NCBI GenBank assembly: GCA_023259055.1
Contig: JAHFQZ010000005.1
Location: 205,237 to 269,236, forward strand
Length of the DNA: 64,000 nt
From: Nitrosomonadales bacterium
GTDB lineage: Bacteria; Pseudomonadota; Gammaproteobacteria; Burkholderiales; Gallionellaceae
Direction: 5' to 3'
The position numbers and the translations under genes are program-made. The notes below the pieces were generated by a model. That model was not told where the DNA came from, ran no database searches, and saw only the letters and a list, made by a program, of their open reading frames with translations. Below, piece after piece: positions 58,011-64,000 of this stretch; the first letter of the stretch is position 1, and every line of letters begins with the position of its first letter.

Positions 58011-59048
58011 GTGGATGTCACATTAGCCATAGATGCGATGGGAGGCGACCATGGCCCGACGGTCACCATTCCCGCTGCAGTCGAATATCTGAGGTTGTTT
58101 CCCGACGATACTATCGTTCTGGTGGGTATTCCCGATGCTATTGAAACCGAATTGCGCGCCTTGGGTGTGGAAACCGGTGTTCATTTGCGCGTTCATCCTG
58201 CCACTGAAGTAGTGGGCATGGACGAGTCGCCGCAAGCCGCGCTACGCGGCAAGAAAGATTCCTCGATGCGGGTCAGCATCAATCTGGTCAAAAGCGGCGA
58301 AGCGTTAGCCTGCATCAGTGCCGGCAATACCGGTGCGCTGATGGCGACGGCTCGCTACGTGTTGAAGACCATCACGGGCATTGACCGTCCCGCAATCGCC
58401 TCATACTTGCCGACCAGGAATGGCCAGGTTTGCATGCTCGACCTGGGAGCCAACACCGATTGCACCGCGGAACACTTGCTGCAATTCGCCTTGATGGGTT
58501 CCACGCTGGTCACCGCGTTGGAGCACAAGCCTAACCCCAGCGTTGGCCTGCTGAATATCGGCAGCGAAGACATCAAGGGTAACGAGGTGGTCAAACAGGC
58601 CGCTCAGTTGCTGCGAGCCAGCGACCTGAATTTTTACGGCAACGTCGAAGGCAATGATATTTTCAAAGGCACTACTGATGTGGTGGTATGTGATGGTTTT
58701 GTTGGCAACGTCGCGCTGAAAACAACCGAAGGCCTGGCGCAAATGCTGGGCGGTTTCCTGCGCGAGGAATTTGACCGCAATATTTTGACCAAACTGACCG
58801 CGCTGGTGGCGTTGCCGGTGCTCAATGCATTCAAGCGCAGGGTGGATCATCGCCGCTATAACGGCGCAAGTTTTCTCGGTTTGAAGGGTATCGTGGTGAA
58901 GAGTCACGGTTCGGCTGATGTACTGGCTTTTCGCTGCGCGATCGAACGCGCCGCCGAAGAAGCGCGCGGCGGCATGTTGCAGCATATCAGCGAGCATATT
59001 GAAAAATGGCATCATGCAAATCTGCAAAAAGCAGCGGAGGTTTCGTGA
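58011..59048 (+). CDS. plsX: phosphate acyltransferase PlsX
   Basis: A 345-residue PlsX with [52 protein letters not shown] and [16 protein letters not shown]. It makes acyl-phosphate for phospholipid synthesis. The start is GTG at 58011, with AAGGAT upstream. Its TGA overlaps the fabH GTG (GTGA). Confidence 0.95.
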   Translation: MDVTLAIDAMGGDHGPTVTIPAAVEYLRLFPDDTIVLVGIPDAIETELRALGVETGVHLRVHPATEVVGMDESPQAALRGKKDSSMRVSINLVKSGEALACISAGNTGALMATARYVLKTITGIDRPAIASYLPTRNGQVCMLDLGANTDCTAEHLLQFALMGSTLVTALEHKPNPSVGLLNIGSEDIKGNEVVKQAAQLLRASDLNFYGNVEGNDIFKGTTDVVVCDGFVGNVALKTTEGLAQMLGGFLREEFDRNILTKLTALVALPVLNAFKRRVDHRRYNGASFLGLKGIVVKSHGSADVLAFRCAIERAAEEARGGMLQHISEHIEKWHHANLQKAAEVS

Positions 59049-60007
59049 GGTACTCAAAAATTATTGGCACCGGAAGTTATTTGCCTGCCAAAGTGCTGAC
59101 CAATTACGATCTGGAAAAAATCGTTGATACTTCGCACGACTGGATCGTGTCTCGTAGCGGCATCCATGAACGGCATATCGCGGCAGAAAATGAATTGACC
59201 AGCGATCTGGCCCTGCAAGCCAGCCTGCGTGCCATTGATGCAGCGGGTATCAGCGCAGACGAAATCGATCTGGTGATTGTCGCAACCACTTCACCGGACC
59301 AGATTTTCCCCAGCACCGCCTGTATCCTGCAAGACAAGTTAGGAATCAAAAATCGCGGCGCGGCGTTCGATATGCAGGCGGTGTGCGGCGGCTTTGTTTA
59401 TGCATTGAACACCGCCGATTTGTACATACGCGGCGGACAGGCCAAAACTGCGCTGGTGGTCGGCGCAGAAGTGCTGTCGCGCCTGCTGGATTGGAATGAT
59501 CGCACTACTTGTGTGTTATTCGGCGATGGTGCGGGTGCAGTAGTGTTGCGCGCCTCTGATAAGCCCGGGATCGTTGCCAGCAAGCTGCACGCCGATGGCA
59601 GCCATCGCGACATGTTGAAAGCCGAAGGCAATATTCGCAACGGTTTGGTGCAGGGCGATCCGTTTATCAAGATGGAAGGGCAGGCCGTTTTCAAGTTTGC
59701 AGTCAAGGTGCTGAGCGAAGTGGTTGAAGAAGTGCTGGAAGAAAATAGTATGCAAGGCTCGGATATCAACTGGCTGGTGCCGCATCAGGCCAACATCAGA
59801 ATCATGGAAGCTACTGCAAAAAAACTCAGCTTGAGCATGGATAATGTGATCGTCACTGTTGCAACCCACGGTAATACTTCGGCTGCGTCCATCCCTCTGG
59901 CATTGGACGTTGCGGTGCGCGACGGACGCATCAAGCCCGGGCAAAATATATTGCTGGAAGCGGTGGGTGGTGGGTTCACTTGGGGTGCTGTATTGATACG
60001 CTGGTAG
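59045..60007 (+). CDS. fabH: beta-ketoacyl-ACP synthase III
   Basis: A 320-residue FabH with active-site Cys in [13 protein letters not shown], His in [11 protein letters not shown] and Asn in [15 protein letters not shown]. It starts fatty-acid synthesis from acetyl-CoA and malonyl-ACP. The start is GTG at 59045 with GGAGG 4 nt upstream, overlapping plsX; the family N-terminus [13 protein letters not shown] fits. Confidence 0.95.
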   Translation: MRYSKIIGTGSYLPAKVLTNYDLEKIVDTSHDWIVSRSGIHERHIAAENELTSDLALQASLRAIDAAGISADEIDLVIVATTSPDQIFPSTACILQDKLGIKNRGAAFDMQAVCGGFVYALNTADLYIRGGQAKTALVVGAEVLSRLLDWNDRTTCVLFGDGAGAVVLRASDKPGIVASKLHADGSHRDMLKAEGNIRNGLVQGDPFIKMEGQAVFKFAVKVLSEVVEEVLEENSMQGSDINWLVPHQANIRIMEATAKKLSLSMDNVIVTVATHGNTSAASIPLALDVAVRDGRIKPGQNILLEAVGGGFTWGAVLIRW

Positions 60008-60072
60008 AGGAGTTTCAGTAGTTAGATCGAAAACCGCAACAAACGACTAAATAACCAACAACTGCTTTTATC

Positions 60073-61005
60073 ATGACAAAATTCGCTTTCGTATTCCCCG
60101 GACAAGGCTCGCAATCGCGCGGCATGATGAATGGCTTTGCCGATTTTGCTGCGGTGCGCGACACTTTCATTGAAGCTTCCGATGTATTGAAACAAAACTT
60201 GTGGCAACTGGTCGCCGAAGGTAGTGATGCCGAATTAAATTCTACCGTGAATACGCAACCCGTCATGCTTACCGCTGGAGTGGCGGTGTACCGTGCCTGG
60301 CAATCACAGGGAGGATCAACTCCGGCGATGATGGCTGGGCACAGTCTTGGCGAGTACACCGCGCTGGTCGCTGCTGGTGCATTGAATTTTGCCGATGCGC
60401 TGCCACTGGTGCGCTACCGTGCGCAATGTATGCAGCAAGCCGTGCCGGAAGGTGTGGGCGGTATCGCGGCGATACTCGGCCTGGATGATGACACGGTGCG
60501 TGCCGTGTGTGCAGAGGGCGCACAAGGTGAAGTGCTGGAAGCAGTCAATTACAACTCGCCCGCCCAAGTGGTGATCGCCGGCAATCGTGCAGCGGTTGAG
60601 CGCGGCATGGAACTCGCCAAGGCCAAAGGTGCGAAACGTGCAATTATGCTGCCGATGAGCGTGCCGTCGCATTGCAGGTTGCTGCAAGACGCGGCGGAAC
60701 AGTTGCGCGAATATTTGGGCAATGTAGCCGTGCAAGCCCCGGCCATTCCAGTGCTGCATAATGCCGATGTGAAGAGCTATGCGAATGCTGCCTTAATTAA
60801 GGACGCACTGGTGCGCCAACTGTATTCTCCGGTGCGCTGGGTCGAAACTGTACTGGCATTCGGCAAGCAGGGCATCACCCACAACGCCGAATGCGCGCCA
60901 GGCAAAGTGCTGGTGGGGCTGAACAAACGCATCGACACTAACCAGCAATCGCTGGCCATCAACGACGGTGAAACATTGAAGCTGGCTTTGGCTACGCTCG
61001 GATAA
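60073..61005 (+). CDS. fabD: malonyl-CoA:ACP transacylase
   Basis: A 310-residue FabD: FVFPGQGSQSRGMM at the start, the serine nucleophile in GHSLGEYTALVAAG, and the later catalytic His in SVPSHCRLLQ. It transfers malonyl groups to ACP. It lies 65 nt after fabH and 11 nt before fabG. Confidence 0.95.
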   Translation: MTKFAFVFPGQGSQSRGMMNGFADFAAVRDTFIEASDVLKQNLWQLVAEGSDAELNSTVNTQPVMLTAGVAVYRAWQSQGGSTPAMMAGHSLGEYTALVAAGALNFADALPLVRYRAQCMQQAVPEGVGGIAAILGLDDDTVRAVCAEGAQGEVLEAVNYNSPAQVVIAGNRAAVERGMELAKAKGAKRAIMLPMSVPSHCRLLQDAAEQLREYLGNVAVQAPAIPVLHNADVKSYANAALIKDALVRQLYSPVRWVETVLAFGKQGITHNAECAPGKVLVGLNKRIDTNQQSLAINDGETLKLALATLG

Positions 61006-61016
61006 AGGAGCTTGAT

Positions 61017-61760
61017 ATGACACTGCAAGGGCAAATCGCATTAGTGACCGGAGCCAGCCGCGGCATTGGCCAAGCCATTGCCCTGGAACTCGGCAAACAG
61101 GGCGCAACCGTGCTCGGTACTGCCACCAGCGACGCAGGCGCACAAGCGATCAGTGCTTATCTGAATGCCGCGGAAATCAAGGGAGCGGGCATGGTGTTGA
61201 ATGTCAACGACGCTGCGCAAACCGAACTAGTATTGGGCGAGTTGCGCAAACAATTCGGCGAGATTACGATATTGGTAAATAACGCAGGCATCACACGAGA
61301 CAACCTGCTGGCGCGTATGAGCGACGAAGAATGGGACGACGTGTTGGCGACCAATCTCAAGTCTATATTCCGCCTCAGCCGCGCCGTACTGCGCGCCATG
61401 ATGAAGGCAAAAAGCGGGCGCATTATCAGCATCGGCTCGGTAGTTGGCAGCATGGGCAACCCAGGACAGGCCAACTATGCCGCTTCCAAGGCAGGCATAA
61501 TCGGGTTCACCAAATCACTCGCACAGGAAATCGGCAGCCGCAACATAACAGTAAACTGCGTTGCCCCCGGCTTTATTGATACCGACATGACCCAAGGCCT
61601 GGGAGAAGAGCAACGCGCCAAACTGGTCGAACATGTCCCCCTTAAACGCCTCGGACAGCCCGCTGACATCGCCGCTGCAGTGGCTTTTCTGGCCGGACCG
61701 AGCGCGGCTTATATTACCGGCATAACGCTGCATGTTAATGGCGGGATGTATATGGAGTAG
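61017..61760 (+). CDS. fabG: 3-oxoacyl-ACP reductase FabG
   Basis: A 247-residue short-chain reductase: cofactor motif VTGASRGIGQAIALELG, NNAGITRDNLL, catalytic Ser in SIGSVVGSMGN and YxxxK in QANYAASKAG, ending GITLHVNGGMYME. It reduces 3-oxoacyl-ACP with NADPH. In most relatives acpP and fabF follow; here the next gene is thrS. Confidence 0.95.
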   Translation: MTLQGQIALVTGASRGIGQAIALELGKQGATVLGTATSDAGAQAISAYLNAAEIKGAGMVLNVNDAAQTELVLGELRKQFGEITILVNNAGITRDNLLARMSDEEWDDVLATNLKSIFRLSRAVLRAMMKAKSGRIISIGSVVGSMGNPGQANYAASKAGIIGFTKSLAQEIGSRNITVNCVAPGFIDTDMTQGLGEEQRAKLVEHVPLKRLGQPADIAAAVAFLAGPSAAYITGITLHVNGGMYME

Positions 61761-61868
61761 GGTGGGACATTTGTTCGAACAATCGAGAATTGTTTACGGA
61801 AAAAATGTTCTTCTCCATCATCAAATCTTCAATGCGTTTATCTCTACAATAAATCTCTGGGCGATAAA

Positions 61869-61896
61869 TTGTAAATTCCGCCAGTAACACTATAAT
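61869..61896 (+). promoter_or_regulatory. thrS promoter
   Basis: TTGTAA (61869-61874), a 16-nt spacer and a consensus TATAAT (61891-61896) predict a transcript start near 61903 and a leader of about 120 nt before thrS. Confidence 0.6.
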
Positions 61897-61981
61897 GCGC
61901 GGACTTGATCGTCAGCCTTGATGCTCCCAATTACTTGACGGGGAAATAGGCTTAGATTCGATTGCACCTAATGGTTTTTTG

Positions 61982-62010
61982 AGTGCGGCCCTGCCGCACT
62001 TTGTCTTTTA
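61982..62010 (+). terminator. terminator-like hairpin in the thrS leader
   Basis: The perfect 8-bp stem AGTGCGGC-CCT-GCCGCACT followed by TTGTCTTTT lies only 12 nt before the thrS ATG and downstream of the predicted thrS promoter. It may be an attenuator of thrS-infC or a late terminator of the fab operon. Confidence 0.65.
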
Positions 62011-62021
62011 GAATAGAAAAT

Positions 62022-63926
62022 ATGCCAGTAATTACTTTGCCGGATGGTTCGCAGCGCAGTTATGCGCAACCTGTTACCGTCGCCGATGTTGCGCTCAGCA
62101 TCGGTGCGGGTTTGGCACGCGCCGCGCTGGCGGGCAAGGTGGACGGCAAGGTGGTGGATACTTCGCATTTGATTGAGCAGGATGCCACCCTGGCGATCAT
62201 CACCGACAAGAATACGGAAGGGGTGGAGATCATCCGCCATTCCACCGCGCACTTGCTGGCTCATGCGGTGAAGGAGTTGTTTCCCGATGCGCAGGTGACC
62301 ATCGGGCCGGTCATCGAAAACGGTTTTTTCTACGATTTTTCCTACAAACGCCCTTTCACGCCGGAAGATCTGGCAGCCATCGAGAAACGCATGAGCGAGA
62401 TCGCCAAGCTTGATCTTCCGGTGGCACGCCGTGTGCTGCCGCGCGACGAGGCGGTGGCGTATTTCAAGCATATTGGCGAAAACTACAAGGCCGAGATTAT
62501 CGAGTCCATTCCGGCCGATCAGGATGTCTCGCTGTATAGCGAAGGCGAGTTCACCGACCTGTGCCGCGGCCCGCATGTGCCGTCTACCGGCAAACTGAAA
62601 GCTTTCAAGCTGATGAAACTGGCCGGCGCCTATTGGCGCGGCGATTCGAACAATGAAATGTTGCAGCGCATTTACGGCACTGCCTGGGCGAAGAAGGAAG
62701 AGTTGGATGCCTATCTGCATCAGCTTGAGGAAGCCGAGAAACGCGATCACCGCAAGCTGGGCAAGCAACTGGAATTGTTCCACATGCAGGATTCGTCGCC
62801 CGGCATGGTGTTCTGGCATCCCAAGGGCTGGACGCTGTGGCAGGAAGTCGAGCAATACATGCGCCGCAAGTTCCGCGAACACGACTACCAGGAAGTGCGC
62901 ACGCCGACCATTATGGATCGAACCCTGTGGGAGAAATCCGGTCACTGGGAAAACTACCACGACAACATGTTCACCACCTGCTCGGAGAATCGCGATTACG
63001 CGGTAAAGCCGATGAATTGCCCGGGGCATGTGCAGATTTTCAATCACGGCCTGCACAGCTACCGCGATCTGCCGCTGCGCTTGGCGGAGTTTGGTTCCTG
63101 CCACCGCAATGAGACATCCGGTTCGCTTCACGGCTTGATGCGGGTGCGCGGCTTCACTCAGGACGACGCGCACATTTTCTGCACCGAAGAACAGGTGCAG
63201 CCCGAGGTGTCGCGTTTCATCGTGATGCTGAACGAGGTCTATCGCGATTTCGGTTTTAATGAAGTGCTGGTCAAGCTGTCTACACGCCCGGAGAAGCGCG
63301 TCGGTTCAGACGAAACCTGGGATAAGGCCGAAGCTGGCTTGGCATCGGCATTGCAGCAGAACGGCTTGGCATACGACATTCAACCCGGCGAGGGTGCGTT
63401 CTACGGCCCTAAGGTCGAGTTCACGCTGAAGGACAGCCTCGGCCGTCTGTGGCAATGCGGCACGATCCAGCTGGATTTCAACCTGCCGGTGCGGCTGGAT
63501 GCCGAGTTTGTCGATGAAGACAACACCCGCAAACCCCCGGTGATGCTGCATCGCGCGATTCTCGGTTCGATGGAACGCTTCATCGGCATCCTGATCGAGC
63601 ACCATGCGGGCGCGTTTCCACTGTGGCTGGCGCCAGTACAAGTGGTGGTGATGAATATCTCGCAGGCGCAGGAGGAATATGCGACGCAAGTGATGCAGGC
63701 GTTGCGCGCAGCTGGACTGCGTGTGAAATTGGATTTGCGTAATGAGAAGATTACCTATAAAATCCGCGAACATAGCTTGCAGAAATTACCTTACCAGCTG
63801 ATTATCGGCGACAAGGAAGTGGCTGGAAGTTTGGTGGCCGTGCGTACCCGCAGTGGTGAAGATCTCGGGCAGATGACGCTGGAAGCATTGCTTCAGCGTT
63901 TGCAAGCAGAAATCGATAACGGGTAG
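62022..63926 (+). CDS. thrS: threonyl-tRNA synthetase
   Basis: A 634-residue class II synthetase: TGS domain ([20 protein letters not shown]), editing domain with [16 protein letters not shown] and the Cys/His pattern of the second half ([15 protein letters not shown]), catalytic core with the zinc Cys in [10 protein letters not shown], motif 2 [14 protein letters not shown], motif 3 and a C-terminal anticodon-binding domain. The start is the family start at 62022, not the upstream frame through the hairpin. Confidence 0.97.
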   Translation: MPVITLPDGSQRSYAQPVTVADVALSIGAGLARAALAGKVDGKVVDTSHLIEQDATLAIITDKNTEGVEIIRHSTAHLLAHAVKELFPDAQVTIGPVIENGFFYDFSYKRPFTPEDLAAIEKRMSEIAKLDLPVARRVLPRDEAVAYFKHIGENYKAEIIESIPADQDVSLYSEGEFTDLCRGPHVPSTGKLKAFKLMKLAGAYWRGDSNNEMLQRIYGTAWAKKEELDAYLHQLEEAEKRDHRKLGKQLELFHMQDSSPGMVFWHPKGWTLWQEVEQYMRRKFREHDYQEVRTPTIMDRTLWEKSGHWENYHDNMFTTCSENRDYAVKPMNCPGHVQIFNHGLHSYRDLPLRLAEFGSCHRNETSGSLHGLMRVRGFTQDDAHIFCTEEQVQPEVSRFIVMLNEVYRDFGFNEVLVKLSTRPEKRVGSDETWDKAEAGLASALQQNGLAYDIQPGEGAFYGPKVEFTLKDSLGRLWQCGTIQLDFNLPVRLDAEFVDEDNTRKPPVMLHRAILGSMERFIGILIEHHAGAFPLWLAPVQVVVMNISQAQEEYATQVMQALRAAGLRVKLDLRNEKITYKIREHSLQKLPYQLIIGDKEVAGSLVAVRTRSGEDLGQMTLEALLQRLQAEIDNG

Positions 63927-63960
63927 CACGGCTTGATATTGTCCAAGTGGAGATATTGCA

Positions 63961-64000
63961 ATAGCACAAGATAAATCGCAGCGCATCAATGAGATGATTA
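63961..64000 (+). CDS. infC: translation initiation factor IF-3 (start only)
   Basis: The frame reads (M)AQDKSQRINEMI, matching the IF-3 N-terminus, and runs off the window. There is no ATG, GTG or TTG in this frame near the start. The best initiator is ATA at 63961, with GGAG 8 nt upstream; ATT at 63955 is in the same frame but only 2 nt from the GGAG. A rare start codon fits the known IF-3 autocontrol of infC. It lies 34 nt after thrS, the usual order. Confidence 0.82.
   Translation, partial: MAQDKSQRINEMI

Overview
The window looks like a piece of a betaproteobacterial chromosome, most plausibly from the Nitrosomonadales/Gallionellaceae neighbourhood. That placement rests on gene order and content (rimP-nusA-infB-rbfA-truB, rpsO-pnp, yceD-rpmF-plsX-fabH-fabD-fabG, thrS-infC, a lone cytochrome cd1 nirS, TonB systems, bacteriohemerythrin) and is an inference, not a phylogeny. 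No rRNA, tRNA or CRISPR array was seen.

Layout. 0-1.7 kb: a membrane-anchored ferredoxin/flavin oxidoreductase. 1.8-10.8 kb, minus strand: a six-gene export operon with a TolC-like channel, MacA-like adaptor, separate MacB-type ATPase and permease, then an RND adaptor and RND pump. 11.1-17.1 kb, plus strand: a Fur-box-preceded cluster of TonB-dependent receptor, CxCC beta-propeller, TlpA-like thioredoxin, TonB, ExbB and ExbD, which looks like a self-contained uptake system with unknown cargo. 17.3-21.5 kb: cytochrome cd1 nitrite reductase NirS and a second TonB receptor. 21.6-23.2 kb: RhlE-type RNA helicase. 23.7-31.5 kb: a signalling island (CheB/CheR-PAS protein, PAS histidine kinase, LuxR-type regulator, bacteriohemerythrin, stand-alone receiver, orphan coiled-coil protein, decayed GGDEF fragment). 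31.5-43.6 kb: housekeeping genes (typA, dienelactone hydrolase, rmuC, nadE, rimP-nusA-infB-rbfA-truB). 44-52.6 kb: an accessory island with a type I secretion ABC exporter and a second broken copy of it, a BrnT/BrnA toxin-antitoxin pair, an integrase-type transposase, a lipoprotein, an LprI-like protein and several REP-associated tyrosine transposase (RAYT) units, whole and broken. 52.6-64 kb: rpsO, pnp, dksA, rsmI-like, maf, yceD, rpmF, plsX, fabHDG, thrS and the start of infC.

The most striking unexplained signal is a non-coding block repeated three times on the plus strand, at about 17.34, 29.27 and 30.00 kb. It sits 79-110 nt before the start codons of nirS, the bacteriohemerythrin and the receiver protein. 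The three copies align without gaps over 83 nt: a 17-nt hairpin (GTCAG-7-CTGAC), a pyrimidine-rich spacer, an invariant 19-nt box carrying the same GCAAACA core exactly 46 nt later, and a semi-conserved tail. It matches no regulatory RNA or operator I can name and is the best candidate here for an undescribed regulatory element, perhaps tying together genes for nitrite/NO/O2 chemistry.

Other points of note: a 187-bp palindromic element between nusA and infB; a RAYT right end that appears to supply the ribosome binding site and first codons of the LprI-like gene; near-leaderless promoters at brnT and yceD; and an infC that must start at ATA or ATT.
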